From Longimicrobiales bacterium (GTDB taxonomy: Bacteria; Gemmatimonadota; Gemmatimonadetes; Longimicrobiales; Gaopeijiaceae): 64,000 nucleotides of DNA. The notes beneath the pieces were generated by a model that saw only the letters and a program-made list of their open reading frames with translations, made no database searches and had not been told where the DNA came from. This document shows positions 1 to 9,151 of this stretch, piece after piece. The DNA lies in assembly GCA_958295645.1 (NCBI GenBank), contig OY282361.1, forward strand, positions 1,516,501 to 1,580,500, written 5' to 3'. Numbering within the stretch: position 1 is the first letter of the stretch; each line of letters begins with the position of its first letter. The position numbers and the translations under genes are program-made.

Positions 1-458
1 TCCGTTCCGGGTTGCGGAGCGGGACGGGTCCCGGGCAGGTCATGGGGTACGTCAAGACGCACCACCGCCGGACGCTCGCCGTGGAGCAGTGGCGGCAGGT
101 GCCGAAGCTGGAGACCGGCCAGCGAACCAGCTTGTTCGCGATGCCGGTGGGCCTGTACGCCTGCTACCTTCGCATGGGCGAGTCCGGGCCTTGGGCGGGT
201 GGATGGGCAGGCGTCGCCCGGCTCGAAGTCCCACAGGACGCCGGGCTGGAAGCGGCGGCGGCCGCCGTGGGCCGAGCCGCTGCTTGGCTGCCGGCCTTCG
301 CCGCGGCCCTGCACCGGAACCCGCGCGCGCCCGTCAACTTGACGCCGGTGGCCGGACTGGAGCGTCGGTTGCGGCACTTGCTGGGCAACCCGCGTCTGGC
401 GGTCCGGGCGGTCCGCGAGGCGGTCATGGACCTCAACCGCAAAGAACAAGCAGGATGA
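1..458 (+). CDS. nurA: NurA-like nuclease, C-terminal part (gene cut by window edge)
   Basis: The reading frame is open to the left edge, so only about 150 C-terminal residues are present. Near the visible start is GYVKTHHRR, a segment typical of bacterial NurA-domain proteins, and toward the end is NPRAPVNLTPVAGLERRL followed by a predicted helical tail, also typical of that family. NurA is a nuclease that works with the HerA translocase on DNA ends. The stop codon overlaps the ATG of the next gene (ATGA), as expected for a translationally coupled nurA-herA pair. The catalytic N-terminal half lies outside the window, so catalytic competence cannot be judged. Confidence 0.75.
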   Translation, partial: RSGLRSGTGPGQVMGYVKTHHRRTLAVEQWRQVPKLETGQRTSLFAMPVGLYACYLRMGESGPWAGGWAGVARLEVPQDAGLEAAAAAVGRAAAWLPAFAAALHRNPRAPVNLTPVAGLERRLRHLLGNPRLAVRAVREAVMDLNRKEQAG

Positions 459-2275
459 GCGAAGGCCAAGCACGCATCGGGCTCGTCGACGGTTCCACCG
501 ACAGCGACTCGCGGCGTTTCTTCCTGGTGCTGGAGGCCGACGCGCTGGTCCAGCTCGACGAGCTCGTCACGGTGACGACGCCATTGCCCGGAGGGGAGCA
601 AGTCACCCACTACGGCATCGTCACCGAGATCACGTCGCGCCTCGAGGGGGCCGACTTCCCCTCCGACACGACCCGCTTCGCAGACCGGACGTTGCCCGCA
701 GAGCACGTGCGCCGGGCCGAAGTTCGCGTGTTGCGGGTCGTGCCGGAACTGTTCGTGTCGCCGCACGCGGGCACTCCTGCCCATCGCGCCCACGGCGACC
801 ATCGCAAGCGCGCGCTCTTCGAAGACGAGATGACGCGCGGAATGCTGCCCGTGGGGCTGGATACGGGAGGTGCGCCGGTTCATGCCGACATGCGGTTCGT
901 GGACGGTCGCGCGGGCGGCCACGTGTCCATCTCCGGCATCTCCGGCGTTGCGACGAAGACCTCCTACGCCCTCTTCCTTCTCTACCAGCTGCTGGAGACT
1001 AAGCGGGGCATGGAGTTGCTGGGCGGGCGGGCCGGCCGTGAGAGCGTGCGCGCGCTCGTGTTCAACACGAAGGGCGAGGACCTGCTTCACGTGGACCGGC
1101 CGAACTCCGAGTTCGACGCCAAGCCGGACGCCCGCCGTCAGTGGAGTGAGCTGGGCGTCGAGGAGCCGGGGCCGTTCAAGTCCGTGCGCTTGTACGCCCC
1201 CCGCCAGACCGAATCGGTTGGGACGGCCGTGCCCGCGGTCAAGTCGCGCGACACCGGCGACGTCAACGCCTACGGCTGGACGCCCGAGCAGTTCGTGCGC
1301 GAGCAGCTTCTGCAGTTCTGCTTCACGTCGGCCGACGAGCGCTCCACGCAAGTGGGCTTCGTGGAACAGCAGTTTCGCATCCAGCTGCTACGCCAGTTGC
1401 GGCGGCTGCAGGGCGACGAAACCGGCGCGATCGTGATCGCCGAAGCCATCGCGCCCGACATCGGCTTCAACCCGGACCGGCTGGCCATGCGCGAACCGCC
1501 GGAGGCCGCCGCGGGCGAGGGCCACGTGATCCGCGACTTCGGCGACTTCGTGGACTTCGCGGAATCGCTGGCGTCACGAGACGACGAAGAGGCCGCTCGC
1601 TGGTTCGGCCGCACCCAGGCCGGCACGCGCCAAGCCTTCCTCCGCCGCGTCCTGCGGCTGCGCCGCCACGTCGGCCCGCTCGTGGCCTGCGGCCTAGCGC
1701 CCGTCTCCGACGAAAACGCCAAGTTGCACGTCGTGGACATCTCCACCCTCCACGACGACGCCCAGCGCTTCGTGGTGGGGGCGCTCCTGGACCGCGTGTG
1801 GCGCGAGAAACAAGGCACCGGACGCCTGCCGCTCCGATTCGTCGTGCTGGACGAACTCAACAAGTACGCGCCCGCCGCCGGCTACTCGCCCCTCAAAGAC
1901 CTTCTCGTGGACATCGCCGAGCGCGGCCGCTCGCTGGGCGTGCTGCTGATCGGCGCCCAGCAGGCGGCCTCCGCCGTCGCCCAGGCCCTGCCCCGCAACG
2001 CGTCGCTGAAGGTCGCCGGCCGCCTGGACGCGGGCGAATCCGACGCCTACCGCTTCCTCACGCCGTCCATGCGCGAGCGCGCCTCTCGTTTCATGCCCGG
2101 CACGATGGTGGTCTCCCAGCCGATCGTGCCCGAGCCGGTTCCCGTGCGGTTCCCGTTCCCGCCGTTCGCGACGAACCCCGACGAGGCGCAAGCGGACAAG
2201 GAGGCGGAGGAGCGACGGGTCGGGGGGATCATGAACAACCTGAAGGCAACGGGGGGACAGGACCCGGGGTTGTGA
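455..2275 (+). CDS. herA: HerA-like DNA translocase ATPase
   Basis: A 606-residue protein of the HerA/FtsK-like ATPase superfamily, which pumps DNA through a hexameric ring to a partner nuclease. A HAS-barrel-like N-terminal region (about residues 1-110) is followed by a P-loop in GISGVATKTS around residues 161-170; Lys-Thr are kept, although the loop is not the textbook GxxxxGK[ST]. Walker B is VVLDELNKYAP at about 463-473, and a downstream GVLLIGAQQA segment resembles sensor motifs of this family. The ATG at 455 is favoured because it overlaps the nurA stop by ATGA; a longer upstream reading of the same frame has no family similarity. It is coupled to nurA and points toward sbcDC. Confidence 0.85.
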   Translation: MSEGQARIGLVDGSTDSDSRRFFLVLEADALVQLDELVTVTTPLPGGEQVTHYGIVTEITSRLEGADFPSDTTRFADRTLPAEHVRRAEVRVLRVVPELFVSPHAGTPAHRAHGDHRKRALFEDEMTRGMLPVGLDTGGAPVHADMRFVDGRAGGHVSISGISGVATKTSYALFLLYQLLETKRGMELLGGRAGRESVRALVFNTKGEDLLHVDRPNSEFDAKPDARRQWSELGVEEPGPFKSVRLYAPRQTESVGTAVPAVKSRDTGDVNAYGWTPEQFVREQLLQFCFTSADERSTQVGFVEQQFRIQLLRQLRRLQGDETGAIVIAEAIAPDIGFNPDRLAMREPPEAAAGEGHVIRDFGDFVDFAESLASRDDEEAARWFGRTQAGTRQAFLRRVLRLRRHVGPLVACGLAPVSDENAKLHVVDISTLHDDAQRFVVGALLDRVWREKQGTGRLPLRFVVLDELNKYAPAAGYSPLKDLLVDIAERGRSLGVLLIGAQQAASAVAQALPRNASLKVAGRLDAGESDAYRFLTPSMRERASRFMPGTMVVSQPIVPEPVPVRFPFPPFATNPDEAQADKEAEERRVGGIMNNLKATGGQDPGL

Positions 2276-2420
2276 GGGGGCGGAGGGTTGGTTGCGACGC
2301 CGCGTCCTCGCGACCACGGGCATCGTCGCCGAACAGAGGCGGGCTTGGTTCGTCGGCCAATCACAAGGACCGCCGCAACCCGGCCCGGCTCCCGGGGTCC
2401 GGCGTTGCTTGCCCTTACCA

Positions 2421-2495
2421 GTCAAGAAATCAAGTCCTTGTCTGGAAACGACTTACGAGAATTCGAAGCCCAATTGCGAACTTCGAGTCAAGAAA
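2421..2495 (+). repeat. 66-bp direct repeat, left copy
   Basis: Starts with GTCAAGAAA at 2421 and is followed by a second GTCAAGAAA at 2487, exactly 66 bp later. The interior aligns without gaps to a second copy at 3767-3841; by hand, 46 of 66 columns agree, with the strongest block around GACTTACG(A/G)GAATTCGA. The same 66-bp spacing is kept in both copies. The pair brackets the decayed ATPase gene between herA and sbcD, as expected for element ends or a duplicated target, though no transposase is visible. Confidence 0.65.
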
Positions 2496-2564
2496 CCACT
2501 TGGTCGCCACCATCGCCCGCCCAACCCAGCCCATGACAGCATGGTAGCGGTGGGCGGGCACATC

Positions 2565-3525
2565 CTACGGCGAAGGCTCCCTCGACACCGCCCAGAAGGG
2601 CATGTAATGGCGCGCCCGCACGCCGTTTTCCGGGTTCGCGACGACAATCAGCCCAGCATCGACCGCCTCTCGGAGGACGCGAGAGATCATGGACGCGTTC
2701 TTGCCGAGGACGCCCAGCCGGTCCCGCAACGAGCTGTTGGTCATCCGGCGACCCGTCACGAACTGGAGGCAGGCGTGAAGGTAGCACGCCCGAAGCCGTT
2801 CCTGTCTGTCCATCTGCGCCAAGGTCTTGCGGTCGAAGAGAAAGACCCGCGTGAAGCCGGGCGGCACGTCGAAGCGAGGCGGGGGGAGCTGATGACGCTC
2901 GATTTCTTCGACCACCTTGTCGATGCCGCTACCGCGTTCCTGATTTCCAGACGATCTTCAAATACCTCCACCATCGGCGCAGCCCCGGTCGCCGCGAAGT
3001 CCTGGTGAATCAGGGCATTGGCCAGCAACTCCCGCACCGCACCTTCGGGAAACGACGGCATCGACTTGCGCAACGCTCCAACTATTTCTTCGTATGCGGG
3101 AAGGCGTGCGGTCACGTAGTCGAGGAATCCGGTGAAGCCCGACGCGTATCCCTCGACGAACTCGCGTTCCGTCAGAGCGTGGAGGCGATCCGTGCCTCGA
3201 TAGAAGATCACCCTCAGAGCCTTTCGCCGAAGTCTCGGAAAGTCTCCTAGATCCTTCGCAAACAGTATTGCACCCAAGTTCGTTATGTCGAATCCCCCGG
3301 AGAGGCTTCGTGCAACCAAGTGATCTCGGGTCAATGTCGATGATGGCATCGGCGCCATCGGCCGGCGGCACGCGCAGCAAGTCAAAGTACTTGGGATAGT
3401 CGAGCAGCTTCAGAACATCAGCAGCAAGGACTCGCTCCAAGGCGACCTCCTGCTCGAACGATACGCGGTCGAACAGCCGCCACAGCGCCCGCTCCTTCTC
3501 GGGATACTCCTTCAGCTTCCCGGAC
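2565..3525 (-). pseudogene. Decayed AlbA_2-type ATP-binding protein
   Basis: Three pieces of one protein are spread over two reading frames. The first (about 3525-3330) carries KLKEYPEKERALWRLFDR and LLDYPKYFDLL; the second (about 3330-2945) carries ITNLGAILFAKDL, ALRKSMPSFPEGAVRELLANALIHQDF and an EVFEDRLEI segment; the third (about 2950-2565) begins ERGSGIDKVVEEIE and ends in a winged-helix-like region. This order is that of AlbA_2/HATPase_c_4 ATP-binding proteins, often annotated as putative transcriptional regulators. The roughly 110-residue AlbA_2 domain at the N-terminus is missing. About 30 residues normally lying between the LEITNPG-like strand and ERGSGID are also missing, because LEIRN runs directly into the ERGSGID coding sequence. 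It cannot make a full product. Confidence 0.8.
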
Positions 3526-3897
3526 GACCTCGTGGAAGGCAAGTCTATGCGCTGTATCGGTTTGTCACGCCGGCATCCTCTCTACGCCGCAGTGGCGCTC
3601 TCCATCCGATTGCGGACGGGCGCCGAGTCGGGGGTCGGGCTCGCGATCAGAATACGTCGGCGTTCCTTGGGCTCGCAAGACGATCCCCGCCATCACGACC
3701 CCATGCCAGGAGTCGGTGCGCGCCGTGGGCTGGCAAGCAACTTTCGGGGCTCCCGATCAAGAACCCGTCAAGAAACCAACTTGCTGCCAGACAAAGACTT
3801 ACGGGAATTCGAGGCCGATTCGTCGGCTTCCAGTCAAGAAAACTGGGGCCGTGGCGGTCGTTGGTGTCCGTCGTGCCGTCTCTCTAGATTCCCGCCC
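3526..3897. other. Gap between pseudogene and sbcD
   Basis: About 370 bp with no convincing gene. Its right part holds the second copy of the 66-bp direct repeat. The left part has no recognisable protein in any frame; it could be remnant sequence of whatever carried the ATPase gene in. No clear sigma-70 promoter or ribosome binding site for sbcD was seen. Confidence 0.5.
3767..3841 (+). repeat. 66-bp direct repeat, right copy
   Basis: GTCAAGAAA at 3767 and again at 3833, 66 bp apart as in the left copy at 2421-2495. The interior shares AAAGACTTACGGGAATTCGA and the trailing CTTC(C/G)A with the left copy. Both copies have the same orientation and lie about 1.35 kb apart. The copy ends 56 bp before the sbcD start. 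Confidence 0.65.
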
Positions 3898-5175
3898 ATG
3901 ATCCTCCTCCACACGGCCGACTGGCACCTGGGCGCTCGGCTGGGCCGCCACGACCGCATGGCCGACCAGCGCGAAGCCCTGCACGGCCTGCTGGAGGTCG
4001 CGCAGGACGTGCGGCCCGACCTGATCGTCCACGCGGGCGACCTCTTCGACGCCTTCCGGCCGCCGTACGATGCCATGCGGCTGGGCGTGCGGGCGCTGAA
4101 CCGCCTGACGGAGATCGCGCCGACGCTGGTCGTTCGCGGCAACCACGACTCGCGCGAGCTCTTCCAGGTGATCAACGAGCTGGCCGGAGCGGGGGCCGGC
4201 GACTCCAGCCGGTTGCGGCTGATCGTGGACCCGCAGGTCGTGCCGTACCGGGAGATCGCGAGCCACGCCGTAGCCGTGGCCTGTGTGCCGTTCATCCCAC
4301 CCGGGACGATCGCGGACTACGCTGCCGACGAGCACGGGCGCTTCGAGGGCAACTACGCCGACGGCATCCGAAGCGTGAACCACCGGCTGCTCGACGAGGC
4401 GGAGAGGCGGACCGGACCCGAGGGCATCGTCCTCTACGCCGCCCATCTGCATCTTCACGGCGCCAAGCCGGGCAACTCGGAGCGGCGGCTCACCGTCGGC
4501 GAGGACTACGCCGCTCACCCCGAGGGGCTGCAACGGGCTCTCTACTGCGCCTTCGGACACATCCACGACCCGCAGCTCCTTCCCGGCGGGGCCGCCAGGG
4601 GACGCTATGCGGGCTCGCTCGTGCCGCTGGACTTCGGCGAGGCCACGCAGGCCAAGGAAGCCGTGGTGGTCCGAATCGACGACGACGGCGTCCAGGTCCA
4701 GGCCCGGCCTCTTCCCGCCACCGGCAGGCCCTTGCGCCAGTTCTCGGGCGCTCTGGACGAGCTGGAGGCCGAGGCCCGGGACGGCGGACTGGACGGCGTG
4801 ATCCTCAAGGCCCGCGTCGTGTCGGACGATCCGATCCCGCACTTGGCCGACCAGCTGGCGGAGTGGTCGCCCGGGTGCACGCTCTTCAACGTGGTCAACG
4901 AGGTCGCGAATCGTCGCGCGAAGCCGATTTCGGACGACGAGGGCGACGTCGGACCGGAGCCGGAGATGGAGGACTTGTTCATGGAGTGGCGGGCCTCGGC
5001 GGCGACGGCGGGCCAGCGCACCGCGGCGGACGAGGCCGTGCGCGCCCTCTTTGCGCAGGCGATCGGAACCGTCGGCCAGGACACGCAGTCCGACTTGGGC
5101 GCCGCGACCCTGGCGACGCGCGCGGCAGAATCTCTGAAGTCGCTGGCGGCCAAGCGGCGCACCGCGCGGGACTGA
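3898..5175 (+). CDS. sbcD: Exonuclease subunit SbcD (Mre11 family)
   Basis: A 425-residue calcineurin-like phosphoesterase, the nuclease subunit of the SbcCD (bacterial Mre11-Rad50) complex that trims DNA ends and hairpins. The metal-binding motifs are in order: HTADWHLG (Asp8, His10), GDLFD, RGNHDS, AAHLHLHG and GHIHDP. The ATG at 3898 puts ILLHTADWHLG at the N-terminus as usual for the family; a longer open frame upstream runs through the repeat and has no similarity. The C-terminal region (beyond about residue 290) is the expected capping and SbcC-binding part. sbcC starts 6 bp after the stop. Confidence 0.93.
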   Translation: MILLHTADWHLGARLGRHDRMADQREALHGLLEVAQDVRPDLIVHAGDLFDAFRPPYDAMRLGVRALNRLTEIAPTLVVRGNHDSRELFQVINELAGAGAGDSSRLRLIVDPQVVPYREIASHAVAVACVPFIPPGTIADYAADEHGRFEGNYADGIRSVNHRLLDEAERRTGPEGIVLYAAHLHLHGAKPGNSERRLTVGEDYAAHPEGLQRALYCAFGHIHDPQLLPGGAARGRYAGSLVPLDFGEATQAKEAVVVRIDDDGVQVQARPLPATGRPLRQFSGALDELEAEARDGGLDGVILKARVVSDDPIPHLADQLAEWSPGCTLFNVVNEVANRRAKPISDDEGDVGPEPEMEDLFMEWRASAATAGQRTAADEAVRALFAQAIGTVGQDTQSDLGAATLATRAAESLKSLAAKRRTARD

Positions 5176-5181
5176 GCGTCG

Positions 5182-8100
5182 ATGCGTCCACTGTCGCTTC
5201 GCATCGAAGGGTTCCGGTCGTTTCGGGCGCAGGCCGAGATCGACTTTGGCGACCGGGACCACGTCGCCGTCGTGGGCGACACCGGGGCCGGCAAGTCCTC
5301 GATCCTGGAGGCGATGACCTACGCCCTCTACGGCAAGACCAGCTTCGCGGGGAAGGCCGTCCAGGAGCTGATGAACGACACGTCCGACAAGACGCGGGTC
5401 GTGCTTCGGTTTCGCGTCTCGGGGCAGGAATGGGAGGTCGCTAGAGCGCTGCGACGCGACGGCAAGGGGGTGGTCAAGCTCGCCGGAGCTCAGCTGCGGC
5501 GCTTGGGCGAAGACGGCGTGGCGGTGGAGCACGTGGAGCAGGTTCGACAGATCGACGAGCGGGTCGAGAAGCTGATCGGACTCGACAGCGAAGCCTTCCT
5601 CCGCGCGGTCGTCCTGCCGCAGGGCCGCTTCGCCAGACTGCTGGTCGAGGACAAGCCCGCCACCCGAGGCATCGTGCTGCGCCAAATCTGGCCGACCGAG
5701 GACTTGGAGGCGGTGGGCGCACTGGCTTCGCGTGCGTTGCGGGACGTCGAGCAGGTTCGGGCACAGCTCGAGCAGGAGAAGAACGCGCACCCGGAGGACC
5801 CGGTGGCGCACTTGGCCGAGCTGACGGCAAAGGCGGAGTCGGCCGACCGGCGAGCGGAGGAGGCTTCGGCGCTGGCGCAGGAGGCTGCGGAGGCGCTGGT
5901 CGCGATGCGGGAGGCGGCAACGCAAGAACAAGCGGCAACGGAGGCGGGCGCTCGGCTGGCGCCGGGACTGTCGCGGATCGACGAGGCGGAAACGGAGGTC
6001 GCGCCCATTGCGGAGGCCGTGCGCGGCATCGACGAGGCCGACGGCACGCTCAAGCGGAAGCAGGCGGACGTCCGCGGACAGTTGGCGGACCTTCCGTCGG
6101 GCGACGGCCCGGGACTCAAGGAAGTCGCGGCGGCGCTGGCCGCGTTGCAGGGCTTCGGCGACTTGGCGGCCGTCGCCGTCGAGGCTGCCGGCGAGCTGCG
6201 CGACAAGACGGCCGGGGCCGCGAGACGGCGCAAGGGGGCTACGGAGGCCAAGGACGCTCATCGGAAGGCGGCTGAAGGGGTGGGGCGTCATGCCCGACTT
6301 CTACCGCCGCTTGCCAAGGCGGCCGCCGACGCCCGCGACCGCCGGGCGGAGGCCGGGCATGCACACAACCGGTGCACCGAGCTGCATCAGGCAGTCACGG
6401 AGGCGCAGGCGAAGGTCGCGTCGCTGGGCGACCGGCGGGCCGAACGGGCGGCCCAGGTCGAGTCCGCCGCCAAGGAGCGAGCGCAGGCAGCGGAAGCGGC
6501 CGCAACGGCCGAGCACCAGCTGGCCGACGCTCGACGAGCCAACTCCGCAGCAGCGGCCGCCCACGGTCTGCACCCCGGAGACGACTGCCCCGTCTGCCGA
6601 CGCGATCTCCCGGAGGGCTGGTCGCCGCCTCCGGACGCAGGAATCGCCGACACGCAAGCGGTTGCCGAGAAGGCCGGAAGCGCGGCCCAAGCGTCGGCCC
6701 AGCGGGCGACCCGAGTTCGCGCCGAGCTGCAGGCCGCCGAAGCGCATCTCGACGAGGCGCAGGCCGCTGCGAAGCGTGCCCTCGACCAGCGCCAAGCGGC
6801 CCTGGCGACGATGATCAAGCAGTTCGGCGACGGCTCCACCGAACTCCTTGCCCATGGGGCGCCCGCCGACGCCGGCCGACCACCGCCGCCGCTTCCCTCG
6901 CTGGATGCCCTGCGCCGCCCCTTGGACGCATCCTTCCAGAAGGCGTCGGACGCGCTGACCCGCCACGACGAAGAGCACAAGGCCCTGGGCGACGACCTTG
7001 AGCGCCTGTCCAACGCCGCCGCGAAGGCCGAAGCCGAAGCGACCACAGGCGCTGAACGGACGGCCGACGCCCGCCGGACGGCCCACTCCGCCCTCGCCCG
7101 CCTGAACCAGAACATGAGCGAGACACCGTCGCCCTACCGGCCCCAAGTGGAACTCCCAGCGGAGCCGGCCGAGCTGCACGAGATCGACGCGTCGGCGGCC
7201 GACGGCCCCATCGCGGCTGCCCGGGACCGAGAGCGCATCTTGGACAGCCGGGAGCGGCGCCGGCAACAGTTGAATCGGGAACTTGAAGAGGCCAACAAGG
7301 AGCGCGAAGGCCTTGCGCAACGCCGGATCGAAGTCGAACGACCCCTGGCCGCAATCAAAGCGACGCTTGGCCACCACCGCGACGCCGTGCTCCGCGCCTT
7401 CGACGCCCTGACCCTCGGCGACGCCCTCCGATCCGGCGCCGACATCCCGGGCGCGCCTTCCACCAAGGACCCATCCGCGCTCCAGCAGTGGATGCGGCGG
7501 TTGCGCACGAAGACGTCGACCGCCGTCGAAGCCGCAAGCGCCCAGGCGAAGCGGGCAACCGCCGAGGCGCGAGTCGCCAAGGACGCTTTGGGCAAAGTGG
7601 GCCGCCGTCTAGTCGCCCAGCTTTCCACCGACGACGACGACGCGATCGACGCCAAGGCCCCCGCGGCCCCGAGCGCTCCCGAAGCCGTCGTGGACACAGC
7701 CGGCAAGGCCCGGGACGAGGCCAAGTATCTCGCCCGCACCGCCGGCGGCGCACGCGACGCCTTCGCGGCGATCAAGGACGACGTGCTGACCCTCCACGCC
7801 CTCCTCGACGAAGCGGACGAGCTGGAGCGCGCCTTGACCGACCTGGAGAGGGCTCTGAAGCCGGGCGCCTTCCTCAAGTGGCTGACGTTGCGACGCTCCC
7901 GGAGCCTGCTGGTCCACGCCTCTCGGGTGCTCAGCGAGATCAGCGACGGCAAGTACGCGTTCGCGGACCCCGGCGACGAAGAAGCGCGGTGGATGGTTGT
8001 GGACGAGGAGTCCGGCCAGCCCCGGTCGCCCGCGAGCCTGTCGGGAGGCGAGCAGTTCATCGCTTCGCTGGCGCTGGCCCTGGGGATGGTCGAGATGATG

Positions 8101-8397
8101 GCCCGCTCCGGCGGACGCCTGGAGTCGCTCTTCCTGGACGAGGGGTTCGGCTCGCTGGACCGCAGCAACCTGGACGCCGCCGTCGAGGCGCTGGGGACGG
8201 TGGCCGCGAAGGGACGCATGGTGGGCGTCATCTCCCACGTACGGGCCGTGGCCGAACAGATCGACGACGTGCTGGCGGTCGAGCGCGGGGTCACCGGCAG
8301 TCGGGTTCGCTGGCTGTCGCGGGAAGAGCGCGGCGAGATGGCGCGTCTCGACGCCGGCGGAGATGCCTCGGCCGCGATGGGAGGACTGCTGGAGTAG
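5182..8397 (+). CDS. sbcC: Exonuclease subunit SbcC (Rad50 family SMC ATPase)
   Basis: A 1071-residue SMC-type ATPase. Walker A is GDTGAGKSS at residues 32-40. Two very long Ala/Glu/Arg-rich coiled-coil arms flank a zinc hook, CPVC at residues 469-472, through which two SbcC molecules join. The C-terminal lobe carries the signature SLSGGEQFIASLALALG and Walker B LESLFLDEGFGSLD. With SbcD it forms the ATP-gated nuclease acting on DNA ends and hairpins. It sits 6 bp after sbcD, so the two are certainly cotranscribed. Nothing is missing; the length matches SbcC proteins of high-GC bacteria. Confidence 0.94.
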   Translation: MRPLSLRIEGFRSFRAQAEIDFGDRDHVAVVGDTGAGKSSILEAMTYALYGKTSFAGKAVQELMNDTSDKTRVVLRFRVSGQEWEVARALRRDGKGVVKLAGAQLRRLGEDGVAVEHVEQVRQIDERVEKLIGLDSEAFLRAVVLPQGRFARLLVEDKPATRGIVLRQIWPTEDLEAVGALASRALRDVEQVRAQLEQEKNAHPEDPVAHLAELTAKAESADRRAEEASALAQEAAEALVAMREAATQEQAATEAGARLAPGLSRIDEAETEVAPIAEAVRGIDEADGTLKRKQADVRGQLADLPSGDGPGLKEVAAALAALQGFGDLAAVAVEAAGELRDKTAGAARRRKGATEAKDAHRKAAEGVGRHARLLPPLAKAAADARDRRAEAGHAHNRCTELHQAVTEAQAKVASLGDRRAERAAQVESAAKERAQAAEAAATAEHQLADARRANSAAAAAHGLHPGDDCPVCRRDLPEGWSPPPDAGIADTQAVAEKAGSAAQASAQRATRVRAELQAAEAHLDEAQAAAKRALDQRQAALATMIKQFGDGSTELLAHGAPADAGRPPPPLPSLDALRRPLDASFQKASDALTRHDEEHKALGDDLERLSNAAAKAEAEATTGAERTADARRTAHSALARLNQNMSETPSPYRPQVELPAEPAELHEIDASAADGPIAAARDRERILDSRERRRQQLNRELEEANKEREGLAQRRIEVERPLAAIKATLGHHRDAVLRAFDALTLGDALRSGADIPGAPSTKDPSALQQWMRRLRTKTSTAVEAASAQAKRATAEARVAKDALGKVGRRLVAQLSTDDDDAIDAKAPAAPSAPEAVVDTAGKARDEAKYLARTAGGARDAFAAIKDDVLTLHALLDEADELERALTDLERALKPGAFLKWLTLRRSRSLLVHASRVLSEISDGKYAFADPGDEEARWMVVDEESGQPRSPASLSGGEQFIASLALALGMVEMMARSGGRLESLFLDEGFGSLDRSNLDAAVEALGTVAAKGRMVGVISHVRAVAEQIDDVLAVERGVTGSRVRWLSREERGEMARLDAGGDASAAMGGLLE

Positions 8398-8513
8398 GGC
8401 TGGCCGCCATCCGATGTTTGGCCTGCACGGCCCGGCGGGCGCATATTTCCACGGATGCGACCGCCCCGGCTCGCATCGGCCAAAGAAGAAACCAGAGCGG
8501 CGAGGAGCCCGAA

Positions 8514-9104
8514 ATGAAGCTGACCTTCACGGACAGGGCGCAGGAAATGGTCATGTCCTTCATGGACCAGGAGGAGGACGGACCCCAGGCGCTTCGGATC
8601 GCGGTGGACGGCAGTCCGTTCGCGCCCAACTACGAGTTGACGCTCGTGGAGGCGGACAGCCGCAAGGCGTCGGACGTGGCGGTGGAGGCGGGCCGTTTTT
8701 CCGTGCTCGTCGACCAGGCCAGCGTCGGGCGCCTCGACGGGGCGTCCGTGGACTTCGTGGAGACCCTGCAGGAGAGCGGATTCCAGATCACGCCCGATCC
8801 GGAGGCCGTCAAGACGGCCGTGGACGCCGCCGCCCCCGCCGGGGAACTGGCGGACCGAGTGCGCCAAGTGTTGGACACGGAGGTCAACCCTGCCGTGGCC
8901 GCCCACGGAGGCGCCATCAATCTCGTGGACGTCCAAGGGACCGAGGTCTTCATCGAGATGGCCGGGGGATGCCAAGGGTGCGCCATGTCGCGCATGACCT
9001 TGCGCCAGGGCGTGGAGCGCATGGTGTCCCAGGCCGTCCCGGAGGTCACCGAGATCCACGATGTCACCGACCACATGAGCGGCGAGAATCCTTATTTCAC
9101 GTGA
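8514..9104 (+). CDS. nfuA: Fe-S cluster carrier NfuA-like
   Basis: A 196-residue scaffold/carrier that delivers iron-sulfur clusters to apoproteins. Residues about 1-95 resemble a degenerate A-type carrier domain (starting KLTFTDRAQEMV and lacking its usual cysteines). Residues about 110-185 are the Nfu domain with GGCQGCAMS, whose CxxC is Cys153 and Cys156. This is the domain order of E. coli NfuA. The ATG at 8514 follows a purine-rich GAGGAGCCCGAA stretch. It stands alone, 116 bp after sbcC and 47 bp before pyrC. Confidence 0.88.
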   Translation: MKLTFTDRAQEMVMSFMDQEEDGPQALRIAVDGSPFAPNYELTLVEADSRKASDVAVEAGRFSVLVDQASVGRLDGASVDFVETLQESGFQITPDPEAVKTAVDAAAPAGELADRVRQVLDTEVNPAVAAHGGAINLVDVQGTEVFIEMAGGCQGCAMSRMTLRQGVERMVSQAVPEVTEIHDVTDHMSGENPYFT

Positions 9105-9151
9105 CGAGCGGGCGGGCTCGTCGCCTGCCGGCTGATCCGTTGCTTGCGTAG

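Noticed and set aside
2421-3841. CRISPR-like array
   Set aside because: Only two widely separated repeat pairs, the 57-bp interiors are themselves similar and no cas genes are present.
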